The notes under the pieces were generated by a model. The model saw only the letters and a program-made list of their open reading frames with translations. It was not told where the DNA came from and did not search any database. A stretch of DNA of 64,000 nt, taken from NCBI GenBank assembly GCA_009840355.1, contig VXNZ01000039.1, positions 1 to 64,000 of the forward strand, written 5' to 3'. Origin of the DNA: Chloroflexota bacterium (lineage in GTDB: Bacteria > Chloroflexota > Dehalococcoidia > Lucifugimonadales > JADFKI01). Each line of letters starts with the position of its first letter. Position 1 is the first letter of the stretch. Shown here in pieces: positions 43,745 to 51,739 of the stretch. The translations under genes were made by a program, and so were the position numbers.

Positions 43745-44742
43745 CATGGTGGCTGCCGTGGCATCCTGACTGGTGGGTGAACGCGGGTGTGCTGCTGCTT
43801 GCGATCGCGCTGGACGCCCTACTGCCGGAGCCACCGAACGCGCTGCATCCCGTAGTCTGGATGGGCAAGGTCATAGCCGCGCTAGAACGACTCGCAGACG
43901 GACGCAGCGATACGGCGTCGTTCCTGATTGGCGCGATGATGGCGATAGTCGTGCCTGCGCTGTTCTGCGGCGCGGCTTGGCTTGCGGTCATCTGCCTGCG
44001 CGAGATTGGCGATATGCCGTATCTGCGCGACATTGCGTATCTGCGAGATTTGCCGTACTTGCTTGGCAGCGCGATATTGCTGAAGACGACATTCGCGGTG
44101 CGCGGGTTGGGACAGGCGGCGCGTGACACGCAGCGCAGCATCGAAGGCGACGATGTGGACGAAGCGCGGCACAGCCTCCGCAGTCTCGTCAGCCGAGACG
44201 CCGCCACGCTGTCCGAGCCGCTAGTCGCCGCAGCCGCCATCGAGTCGGTCGCCGAGAACACGACGGACAGCTACATCGCGCCGTGGCTGGTGTTCGCGCT
44301 TCTGGGCGTGCCGGGCGCATTCGCCTATCGCGCGGCGAACACGCTGGACAGTATGGTGGGCTACCGCGGCAAGTACGAATACTTAGGCAAGGCATCGGCG
44401 CGTATCGACGACTTGCTGAACCTCATACCGGCGCGAATATCCGCCATTCTGCTGATAATCGCCGGCGCGCTGTCCGGGCACAACGTGGCGCAAGGCTGTC
44501 GCACCGCATGGCAACAGCGCCGCCTGACCGACAGCCCCAACGCCGGCTGGACAATCGCGGCGACGGCGGGGCTACTAGGCGTCGCGCTGGAGAAGCCCGA
44601 TCATTACCGCATAGGCAGCGCCTACCGCGAACCTACCGCGCCTGACATCAGTAGAACGGTGAATCTCGCGTACATCGTGGCAGCGCTAGGCGCGGCGGTG
44701 GCGGTAGGCGTAATGGCGCTCTTTGCTGCCGCTGCGGGATAG
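43741..44742 (+). CDS. cbiB: Adenosylcobinamide-phosphate synthase
   Basis: This membrane enzyme attaches aminopropanol phosphate (made by PduX and CobD, encoded at 51727 and 56753) to adenosylcobyric acid. Family blocks include 'ALDALLPEPPNALHPVVWMG' near the start, 'DEARHSLRSLVSRD', 'ESVAENTTDSYIAPW' and 'YRAANTLDSMVGYRG'. I choose ATG 43741, whose ATGA overlaps the cobS stop; ATG 43726 is also in frame. Confidence 0.95.
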   Translation: MTWWLPWHPDWWVNAGVLLLAIALDALLPEPPNALHPVVWMGKVIAALERLADGRSDTASFLIGAMMAIVVPALFCGAAWLAVICLREIGDMPYLRDIAYLRDLPYLLGSAILLKTTFAVRGLGQAARDTQRSIEGDDVDEARHSLRSLVSRDAATLSEPLVAAAAIESVAENTTDSYIAPWLVFALLGVPGAFAYRAANTLDSMVGYRGKYEYLGKASARIDDLLNLIPARISAILLIIAGALSGHNVAQGCRTAWQQRRLTDSPNAGWTIAATAGLLGVALEKPDHYRIGSAYREPTAPDISRTVNLAYIVAALGAAVAVGVMALFAAAAG

Positions 44743-44984
44743 GCAAATCAGATTCACCCTTCCTCTTGACGGGCTGATGGGGATAGGCGAGGAGTATGTA
44801 TTTGCTTGACGGCGCTTTGGCAGTTTCCCTTACGCCGCATAACGCTTCTGCCTGAGATTATCGTACAGGCTTGTATTATGACGGATATTTGGATTCTTCG
44901 CTCCGATGCACTGCGTTCAGAATGACAAGAATAGAGTTGCATTTCAAGTATAAAACGCTTCATGCACCAAATGTCCACAGAGCC
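44743..44984. other. Intergenic region with part of a repeat element
   Basis: No gene is seen. Near 44758 there is a CACCCTTCCTCTTGACGGGC fragment of the GTCCC repeat, near 44903 a 'CTCCGATGCACTGCGTTCAG' arm, and at 44969-44986 a family-1 right end (AAATGTCCACAGAGCCTA) whose own left end is not found. Confidence 0.5.
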
Positions 44985-45139
44985 TAGGTTCTGTGGACAT
45001 TTGCGTCATTCCCGTTTTCACGGGAATCCAGAGCCGTAAGATGGAGTCGAATTCGTGCCAATAATGTTATCTGCAAACCACTGGATTCCTGCTTCCGCAG
45101 GAACGACGGGCTGAAAATCAGAAATGTCCACAAAGCCTA
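44985..45139. repeat. Short inverted-repeat element, family 1, copy 3
   Basis: The ends TAGGTTCTGTGGACATTT (44985-45002) and AAATGTCCACAAAGCCTA (45122-45139) are inverted copies matching at 16 of 18 positions. The interior differs from other copies: it holds 'CATTCCCGTTTTCACGGGAA' and 'GGATTCCTGCTTCCGCAGGA' hairpins. It abuts another family-1 end sharing the TA, which creates a long palindrome (44969-45002). Confidence 0.7.
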
Positions 45140-45169
45140 GCAACCCCTTGACTATTGCCGCCCGCCCCT

Positions 45170-45198
45170 TTGACAACTACACCGCGCGCCAATAGTAT
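45170..45198 (+). promoter_or_regulatory. Strong promoter-like sequence of nadX
   Basis: TTGACA (45170-45175) and TAGTAT (45193-45198) are separated by exactly 17 nt. Transcription should start about 7 nt later, at or next to ATG 45206, so the message may be leaderless. Confidence 0.6.
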
Positions 45199-45205
45199 GT
45201 GCCAC

Positions 45206-46024
45206 ATGAGTAAAGCACGAAAGATTGTCGGAATCGCGGGCTGCGGTACTATTGGGCGCAAGGTCGCCGCCGCGTTGGACGGTGGCGCGCTGCCGAGCGC
45301 CGTTCTGGGCGGCATAACTAGCCGCAATTTGGAACGCGCGGCCAGTTTTGCATCCACGCTTGACGGCGCGACGCCGGTGGTCGAGTTGCAGCGTCTCGTG
45401 GAGATTGTCGATATTGTAGTTGAGGCGGCGCCGGCGAGCGCTATGGAGTCGATTGCGACCGCCACGCTGTCCGCAGGCAAAGATCTGATGGCACTCAGCG
45501 GCGGCGCATTGCTCGAACGCGACGACCTGTTTGCGCTGGCAGCCAACAACGGCGCGACGATATATGTGCCGTCGGGCGCGATAGCCGGTCTCGACAGCGT
45601 GGCGGGCGCGTGCGAAGGGCGAATCGACTCGCTGACGATGATTACACGCAAGCCCCCAGCAGGACTGAAAGGCGCACCCGGCATCGCCGCATCGGGCATC
45701 GACTTGGACGCGGTTACAGAGCCGACCGTCGTTTACGAAGGTGCCGCGCTGGAGGCGTGCAGACTGTTCCCCGCTAATGTCAATGTGTCCGCCGCGCTAA
45801 GCATGGCGGGCTTGGGTCCGACGAAAACGCGGATCCGAATCTACGCCGACCCGACCGTTGACAAGAACACGCACGACATCGTGGTCGAAGGCGAGTTCGG
45901 CAGGCTGAGCATCCGCATCGAGAACACGCCGTCAGATGAAAATCCAAGAACTGGCAAGATTTCCGCGCTGTCTGCACTCGCTACATTGCGAAAGATAACA
46001 TCGACCGTTCAGGTCGGTACATGA
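45206..46024 (+). CDS. nadX: L-aspartate dehydrogenase
   Basis: The protein is an NAD(P)-dependent aspartate dehydrogenase, feeding iminoaspartate to NAD synthesis. Marks: the Rossmann loop 'IVGIAGCGTIGRKVA', 'VEAAPASAME', 'LSGGALLE', 'IYVPSGAIAGLDSV', and the catalytic region 'FPANVNVSAALSMAGLGP'. The frame opens at 45155, but that part overlaps the promoter. ATG 45206 gives 272 residues, normal for the family. No nadA or nadC is adjacent. Confidence 0.92.
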   Translation: MSKARKIVGIAGCGTIGRKVAAALDGGALPSAVLGGITSRNLERAASFASTLDGATPVVELQRLVEIVDIVVEAAPASAMESIATATLSAGKDLMALSGGALLERDDLFALAANNGATIYVPSGAIAGLDSVAGACEGRIDSLTMITRKPPAGLKGAPGIAASGIDLDAVTEPTVVYEGAALEACRLFPANVNVSAALSMAGLGPTKTRIRIYADPTVDKNTHDIVVEGEFGRLSIRIENTPSDENPRTGKISALSALATLRKITSTVQVGT

Positions 46025-46120
46025 CGCTGTGGTCTGACAGGCGCTGCCTGTCGGGTGTGGCATAACGGGCAAAACTTGCGTGCGCCGCGTGGATATGGCA
46101 CAAATCGGCAACGGCGCATA

Positions 46121-46208
46121 TGGCGGAGGGGACAGGATTCGAACCTGCGGTAGCTTTCACTACTCCTGTTTTCAAGACAGGTGCCTTCAACCGCTCGGCC
46201 ACCCCTCC
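46121..46208 (-). tRNA. tRNA-Ser (anticodon TGA)
   Basis: On the minus strand the acceptor GGAGGGG pairs with CCCCTCC, followed by G and an encoded CCA. The D-arm 'GGCCGAGCGGTTGAAGGC', anticodon stem CTGT/ACAG around loop CTTGAAA (anticodon TGA), a long variable arm 'AGTAGTGAAAGCTACC' typical of class II tRNAs, and the T-arm 'GCAGGTTCGAATCCTGT' are all present. Confidence 0.97.
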
Positions 46209-46245
46209 GCGATGCGTTCGGCGCCGCGCCGAAGTCGCAAATCCA

Positions 46246-46251
46246 ATTATA
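46246..46251 (-). promoter_or_regulatory. Possible -10 box of tRNA-Ser
   Basis: TATAAT on the minus strand lies 38 nt before the tRNA 5' end. No convincing -35 box is seen at the right spacing, so support is weak. Confidence 0.35.
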
Positions 46252-46399
46252 GCGCAAATGCCGCGCCCAATTCTGTCTATCCCAATATCCCTGCCAGTTT
46301 CCGCGCCGTGCTATTGATACAGGCGTTCAGTTCTGCGAAACTTTACGGTGCGCCTTCACGCGCGCCATCTTCACGAAAGGGTCGTAAGCCAACAAGACA

Positions 46400-47287
46400 A
46401 TGCAGAAAGCCTCACTGTTAGCGGACAACCTTGTCAACAAGCGCGTTTTCGAGTACTTCATAATCGGTCTGATTCTGGTGAACGGTGTCATCTTGGGTCT
46501 CGGCACATCGCAGACCGTAGAGCGGCAATTCGGCAGCTTGCTTCATTTCGGCAATCAGATCATCCTGTTCGTGTTCATACTCGAAGCGCTGTTGAAGATG
46601 CTCGCGCACTCACCGCGCGTGGACAATTATTTCCGTGACGGCTGGAACGTGTTCGATTTCTTGGTGATAATCGTCGCGCTTGTGCCGGCGACGGGCGACT
46701 ATGCGATGATAGCGCGACTGGCGCGTCTGCTGCGCGTGCTGCGACTCATTTCGGCGGTCATGGAACTGCGGCTCATCGTTTCGGCACTGGTGCGCTCTAT
46801 ACCCAGCGTCGGTCATGTGATGCTGTTGATGGGCATCATTGTGTACATCTACGCGATAATCGGCTACCAGCTCTTTCACGAGCACGACCCGATGCACTGG
46901 CGCAGCTTAGGCGCGTCAGTGCTGACGCTGTTCAACATCATCACGCTTGAAGGCTGGACTGTGGTGATGGACAACGCCATGCAGCTTCATTCGTGGGCGT
47001 GGGTGTACTTCGTCAGCTATGTCGTAGTGGCGACATTCGTGGTGATAAACCTGTTTGTCGCCATCATCATCAACAATCTAGACCAAGCGAACGCCGAGCG
47101 ACTGCGCGAATTAGAGCCGCCCGTAACCCGCGAGGAGCTGCTGCGCGAACTACGCTCCACCCGCTCGGCCCTCCGTCGGCTAGAACACCGCCTAGAAGAT
47201 GAAGGCATAACCACGCGGGGCGACGGCAAGGATGATGACGGCGAGGCGGACGACAGCGCAGACAAGACGCAAAACGGCAGGGAGTAG
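46400..47287 (+). CDS. Prokaryotic voltage-gated cation channel (NaChBac/NavAb-like)
   Basis: The 295-residue protein has six membrane segments. The S4 voltage sensor carries Arg106, 109, 112 and 115 at every third position ('ARLARLLRVLRL'). The pore filter is Thr182-Leu-Glu-Gly-Trp-Thr187, where classical sodium channels have TLESW. The C-terminus (from about 227) is a charged helical coiled-coil neck followed by an acidic tail. Four subunits would form one channel. Selectivity for Na+ or Ca2+ cannot be read off with certainty, but the Gly at the fourth filter position is unusual. It stands alone after tRNA-Ser. Confidence 0.9.
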   Translation: MQKASLLADNLVNKRVFEYFIIGLILVNGVILGLGTSQTVERQFGSLLHFGNQIILFVFILEALLKMLAHSPRVDNYFRDGWNVFDFLVIIVALVPATGDYAMIARLARLLRVLRLISAVMELRLIVSALVRSIPSVGHVMLLMGIIVYIYAIIGYQLFHEHDPMHWRSLGASVLTLFNIITLEGWTVVMDNAMQLHSWAWVYFVSYVVVATFVVINLFVAIIINNLDQANAERLRELEPPVTREELLRELRSTRSALRRLEHRLEDEGITTRGDGKDDDGEADDSADKTQNGRE

Positions 47288-47377
47288 CAGTCCATTCCCC
47301 GCAATGTCATTCCTGTAAGTGTTAGGTAATTCGCTGACAGATTGGGTACAACATGGATGACAAACCCAACCTGCCTG

Positions 47378-48862
47378 CTATCGCGTAGCGGGCAGCGGCC
47401 CATCCACATCCGCTTGCAGCGCTACATCGTCAGCGAACGGCTTCGGGTATTCGTCTGAGCCTACTAGCCCGATTTGCCCTCTGCCGTACACCGCTTGCTT
47501 CGCGCCGTCCATCACTTCGTCCACATAGCGGGCGTACCAAGTTTCCAGCTCTTCGCGCAGCGCGGCGACTCTGCCCGCGTACGCCGGGTCGTTGACGATG
47601 TTCGCGGTCTCTGTCGGGTCTCCGGACAGGTCGTATAGTTCGTTGGGACCATGCGGGTAGCGGTGCACGTATTTCCAGTTGCGCGTGCGGATCATCCGCG
47701 TTGGCCCGTATTCGTCGAATACGAACACGGGCGTAGCATCCCCCAACGATTCGCCGCGCAGCACGGGCGAAAAGTCGGTGCCCGGCAGCCCGTCCGCGTG
47801 TGGGTTGTCCACGCCGGTATAGCCCAACAGCGTCGGCATCACATCGTACTGGCTCAGCAGGCGATCGCACACGAGGTCTTGCGGAACGCTGCCCGGCATC
47901 GACGCCAGCGCGGGGATTTTCACCGCCGTGTCGTACATATTCGGCGGGTATGTGCCGTTGCCCTTGCCCCAAACGCCGTGATGCCCCATGCTCATGCCAT
48001 TGTCCGCCATGAACATCACCAGCGTGCTCTCGCGCAGTCCGTTCGCCTCCAGCCAGTCGAGTATTCGCCCGATGTTGCGGTCCATCTCGGTTACCGCGGC
48101 GAAGTAGCCGCTCAGCGCGATCCTGCGATTTTCAGGAGTATCGCCCACAGTCGCAGCGGATGGTTCTTTCGCCAGCTGGTTGGGGTGCATAGGCTCGTTG
48201 GGCACGGAGTCGAAGGCGCAGTTGTCGTGGAAGTCGTCGAAGACGGCATCCGGGTGTTCGTCGCGTCCCCAGGGCGCGTGCGGCGCGGTGTAGTGCACAT
48301 TCAGCGAGAACGGCGCGTCCGAGCCGAACTGCCCGTTCAGGAAGTCGAGCGCGTTGTCGGTGATGATGTCGGTAACATACTCGTCGGTCTGAGAGCGCTC
48401 GCCGTTGAGAATCATCGGCGCGTCGTAGTAGTGTCCGCCGCCGGCGGCATGCACATTCCAGAACGAAAAGCCAGCGCGCTGCAACGCCGCATGCCCGATG
48501 TGCCACTTGCCGCTAAGTCCGCACTCGTAGCCGTTCTCCGCGAGCAGCTCGATGTATGTCGGCTGTCCGGCGATGTAGTCGATCTCCAAGCCGTCGTTGG
48601 GCAGGTAGGTGGCATTGCCTGCGCGCAGGAAGTCTTGCACTCCGTGCTGCGATGGGATGCGCCCGGTGAGTATTGACGCGCGCGCCGGCGAGCACACGGG
48701 CGACGCGCAGAAGAAATTATCGAAGCGAATGCCCGTCGCCGACAGCCGATCGAGATTGGGCGTAACCATCTCGTCATTACCCGCGCAGCGCATAGCCCAA
48801 GCCCCTTGGTCGTCGCTCAGAATGAACAGGATGTTGGGACGGTTGGGGTTAGTGCTTGGCAT
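47378..48862 (-). CDS. Sulfatase (Cys-type, formylglycine-dependent)
   Basis: The 494-residue enzyme has the alkaline-phosphatase-like sulfatase fold. Metal ligands are seen in 'ILSDDQG' (Asp17, Asp18), the modified Cys57 in 'CSPAR' followed by 'ASILTGRIPSQHG', and late 'FMADNGMSMGHHGVWGKGN'. It cleaves sulfate esters; the substrate is unknown, with choline- and arylsulfatases as relatives. There is no signal peptide, so it is probably cytoplasmic. A formylglycine-generating enzyme or anSME maturase is needed but not encoded here. Confidence 0.93.
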   Translation of the reverse strand: MPSTNPNRPNILFILSDDQGAWAMRCAGNDEMVTPNLDRLSATGIRFDNFFCASPVCSPARASILTGRIPSQHGVQDFLRAGNATYLPNDGLEIDYIAGQPTYIELLAENGYECGLSGKWHIGHAALQRAGFSFWNVHAAGGGHYYDAPMILNGERSQTDEYVTDIITDNALDFLNGQFGSDAPFSLNVHYTAPHAPWGRDEHPDAVFDDFHDNCAFDSVPNEPMHPNQLAKEPSAATVGDTPENRRIALSGYFAAVTEMDRNIGRILDWLEANGLRESTLVMFMADNGMSMGHHGVWGKGNGTYPPNMYDTAVKIPALASMPGSVPQDLVCDRLLSQYDVMPTLLGYTGVDNPHADGLPGTDFSPVLRGESLGDATPVFVFDEYGPTRMIRTRNWKYVHRYPHGPNELYDLSGDPTETANIVNDPAYAGRVAALREELETWYARYVDEVMDGAKQAVYGRGQIGLVGSDEYPKPFADDVALQADVDGPLPATR

Positions 48863-48879
48863 GGGGTGCTCCTTGTGTG

Positions 48880-48910
48880 AATGATAAGTTATCGATAATC
48901 AGTTATCATT
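48880..48910. promoter_or_regulatory. Palindromic operator-like site between divergent genes
   Basis: AATGATAA (48880-48887) and TTATCATT (48903-48910) are perfect inverted arms, enclosing the perfect 10-bp palindrome TTATCGATAA (48889-48898). It lies 17 nt from the sulfatase start and about 35 nt before the PLD-NTPase start, so a repressor here could control both. Confidence 0.5.
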
Positions 48911-48945
48911 GAGCAGAACAGAATAGAACGAACATCGCTCTTGAT

Positions 48946-51045
48946 ATGTCAATGAACTTCATTGCCGTAAAATATACGGCAATGGTTACAAGTGTCAACG
49001 CTAGGGCTAGAGAAATGACCACGCAACAAGGCTTTACATTCGACGATCCTGATCCCCGCACGCGAAGCAGTACGCTGAATGTTGTTTATGCCAAAGCGAA
49101 GTCGGTATCTGCGTTTGACCGTAGTCTATTTGCCGATTTTGATTCGATGAAGGCTTTGACATACACATCGAGTATTCCGATGATACTCGGGCTACTGAAG
49201 GATTTCGACTATGCCGAATTCGAGTGCATTTTCGGACATAACGGCGTCCTGACACGCTCTGCCGCCGACTTGCTTGCTTTTCAATCAGCAGTGGACGAAA
49301 GTTTGAACAAAGGCTTTGTCGGCATTGCAGGACTGTCCGAAGAACGCCGGCGAATAATCTACGACCGGGCGGCTAGTGGGGCAGCGCGGTTCTACGTGGT
49401 TAAGGACGCCATAGCCCATGCCAAGATATATCTGCTGGAGCGGGATGACTTGAAGCGCGTCATAGTCGGCTCCGCCAACCTATCCGAGACGGCGTTCTCA
49501 GGTCGGCAGGCGGAAACTCTGATAGTCTTCGACAATGATGACATGGCATGGCGGCACTATTCACGGCAATATGAAGCGGTTCGCTCAATCGCTTCCAGTA
49601 GGATTCCCCTCAGGGAGAAGCCTATCCCAGCCCAAGTTATGCCTATCGAAGAAACTCCTGCGTTGAAAGATACTGAAGCAAGCGAAACGGGCATATCTCT
49701 TTACATACCCGCTCAGATTGCAGACGAGGAAGAGTACAGTACGCCACAGATTCTAAACAAAGTGGAGCATATCAAGCCCATTTACCAAAAGGCAATGGCG
49801 GATATTAAGCCTGACCGTCAAGGAGTTGTTAGCTTCACTTCAAACATCGTGAAGCAGATGACGCGCATCGCAACCTCTGTGGGAGCTGACGATGCGCCCT
49901 CGACATATTTGTCATATGACGGTCAGCGGTTCATCTTATCGGACGACGATGTAAGCATGGAAACAGAACCTGACGAAGTACGAAGCGACGTAGAGGCATG
50001 GATCGAGTTCTTCAGCAACTATGAAAATGGCTTTGTGGGCGATGTGCCTCGCCTGCAGAAGGACTACTTCACTTTCATGTCATGGTTCTACTTCGCGCCG
50101 TTGATGTGCGATGTGCGAAACTCTGCAATTCGGACTGACGCTTTCAGCTTCGACCAGCCTATGTTCGCCGTGGTTTATGGGCAGAGCAATTGCGGCAAAA
50201 GCAGTCTTATCGAGACGCTTATGAAGTCGATGTTCTCCTATCCGCGCATAGTGGAGACTCAGTATTTCACGCGCAGCAACTTGCGAGGATTGCAGCATGC
50301 ATACAAGCGTTTCCCAGTGGTGTTCGACGATGTGACGCGGGACAGGTTCAATCGCCACGCTCCCGAAATCATCAAAGAACCGGCAACTTCTCTTCCCGCC
50401 GGCGCTGAATATCCATGTTTCGCCCTCTCGATGAATGCGGACGCTCGAAGTTTCCAGCCTGAGATTGTTAAGCGCTGTCTGATGATTTACACGCGGACAG
50501 CCCTGCCAGGCGACGACACCGCCGCCCGCCGGCGACTGCAAAGGTCAGTGTCCAGCATCCGAGAACGTCTCACGACCGCCCTATATCGGCATTACCTACA
50601 GCAAGTTACGAGTTCAATGGAAGCAATACCCAAATCTGAGTATATAAACTTGGATGTGCTGGAACTGTCCTCGTCAACTCTACATCGCATATTCAAGGAA
50701 AATCTGCATGACGGCGCGAAGGTTCCCGATTGGTGCGCTCCCGCTTCGTTGGAAGAGTATCAGAATAGAGCGTTTGAGCGGCCTCGCCTGGTGCTCGAAA
50801 ATCTGATACACCCTGACAAGTATGTGAAAGAGCGTCGCCCGCCTGTTGGGAGTTGGACAATATCGGGTGACATTGTGCTAATCGGTGTAGAACCGTTTTC
50901 CGCCAACCGCACTAAGGGCGATATACCGGATTGGATACTGGATGATACGGCGAGTGTGTCAGACCAGATTGCGATGAAGCGCGAACTGCTTGGTGATTTT
51001 CTCGGCAAGCAGATTCGGCGACCACGTCGCTGGCTGGTTTTCTAA
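48946..51045 (+). CDS. PLD-family nuclease fused to a P-loop NTPase, defence-like
   Basis: The 699-residue protein has an N-terminal phospholipase-D-like nuclease domain (about 45-205) with a single HxK motif: His158-Ala-Lys160, then 'VGSANLSETAFSGRQAE' with Asn178 and Glu190. After a linker comes a P-loop NTPase domain (about 345-535): Walker A 'YGQSNCGKSSL' (411-421), Walker B 'FPVVFDD' (456-462), sensor 'ALSMNAD' (493-499), and 'EIVKRCLMIYT' with a possible Arg finger (510). The order resembles SF3/AAA-like ATPases. A third C-terminal part (540-699) is unassigned. One HxK per chain implies a dimeric active site. Met24 (49015) is an alternative start. Confidence 0.75.
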   Translation: MSMNFIAVKYTAMVTSVNARAREMTTQQGFTFDDPDPRTRSSTLNVVYAKAKSVSAFDRSLFADFDSMKALTYTSSIPMILGLLKDFDYAEFECIFGHNGVLTRSAADLLAFQSAVDESLNKGFVGIAGLSEERRRIIYDRAASGAARFYVVKDAIAHAKIYLLERDDLKRVIVGSANLSETAFSGRQAETLIVFDNDDMAWRHYSRQYEAVRSIASSRIPLREKPIPAQVMPIEETPALKDTEASETGISLYIPAQIADEEEYSTPQILNKVEHIKPIYQKAMADIKPDRQGVVSFTSNIVKQMTRIATSVGADDAPSTYLSYDGQRFILSDDDVSMETEPDEVRSDVEAWIEFFSNYENGFVGDVPRLQKDYFTFMSWFYFAPLMCDVRNSAIRTDAFSFDQPMFAVVYGQSNCGKSSLIETLMKSMFSYPRIVETQYFTRSNLRGLQHAYKRFPVVFDDVTRDRFNRHAPEIIKEPATSLPAGAEYPCFALSMNADARSFQPEIVKRCLMIYTRTALPGDDTAARRRLQRSVSSIRERLTTALYRHYLQQVTSSMEAIPKSEYINLDVLELSSSTLHRIFKENLHDGAKVPDWCAPASLEEYQNRAFERPRLVLENLIHPDKYVKERRPPVGSWTISGDIVLIGVEPFSANRTKGDIPDWILDDTASVSDQIAMKRELLGDFLGKQIRRPRRWLVF

Positions 51046-51079
51046 TCTGACATTTACACGAACCATACCTGCAACCCCA

Positions 51080-51739
51080 TCACCCCATCGGGAACGCCAG
51101 TATCGTCAAGTCGCTGAACTCGGCGGGTTCGGAGGCTAGGGTGGATAGCGTGTATTCGGTGATCGTTTCGCCTTCCAGTGAGAGGCGCTGCAACGCCCAG
51201 AGCGGCGTGTCGGCGGGGATGCCTTGTTCTAGCAATTGGGCGGCGATTGTGGCGGGCATCAGGTCGAACGGACGCGGCAGCACGATGAGGTTGCGCCGGC
51301 GCACTCGCAGCATTTCCGTGAGTTCCTGCAAACCCGCTTCGTGCCCGTCGCGCGCGTGCAGCGTGATGAACAGCGATGTCTCCATCGTGAAGCCCAGCCG
51401 CGTACACGCCACCTGCACCGAGCTTATGCCGGGGATGAGCTCGACTTCGGCGCGACGCCGCACACGATCGAGCAACTCTTTCGACGAGAAGTTCAGGTCG
51501 CCCCACGCGCAGACAACGCAGTGCTTGCCTGCTTCCGCGTGAGACGCGAGTTGCTCCAGCACATCCTCTTGGTCGCGGTAGCGCATCGGCATCGCCTCGC
51601 CGCCAATCCAGCGCCGCACCGGACCAAGTACCGTCTCGAATCCAGCAACATAATCGGCGTCGCGGATAGCGTCCCGTGCCTTAAGCGTCAGCAAATCCGG
51701 ATCGCCCGGACCCACGCCCACAATGGTTATCTTCGCCAC
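51080..51739 (-). CDS. cbiE: Cobalt-precorrin-7 (C5)-methyltransferase
   Basis: The protein belongs to the tetrapyrrole methylase family: the N-terminal 'ITIVGVGPGDPDLLTL' binds SAM, with 'ELIPGISSVQVACTRLG' in the middle. It methylates C5 of the corrin ring. The GTG at 51739 is chosen because GGAGGAGG lies 7 nt upstream; the longer frame to 51841 has no support. It gives 219 residues, normal for CbiE without a fused CbiT. It overlaps the pduX 3' end by 13 nt. No CbiT or other ring methylase is next to it. Confidence 0.88.
   Translation of the reverse strand: MAKITIVGVGPGDPDLLTLKARDAIRDADYVAGFETVLGPVRRWIGGEAMPMRYRDQEDVLEQLASHAEAGKHCVVCAWGDLNFSSKELLDRVRRRAEVELIPGISSVQVACTRLGFTMETSLFITLHARDGHEAGLQELTEMLRVRRRNLIVLPRPFDLMPATIAAQLLEQGIPADTPLWALQRLSLEGETITEYTLSTLASEPAEFSDLTILAFPMG

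Noticed and set aside
47651-48676. 341-residue plus-strand frame opposite the sulfatase
   Set aside because: It is antisense to the sulfatase, with Val/Arg/His-biased shadow composition and no motif.
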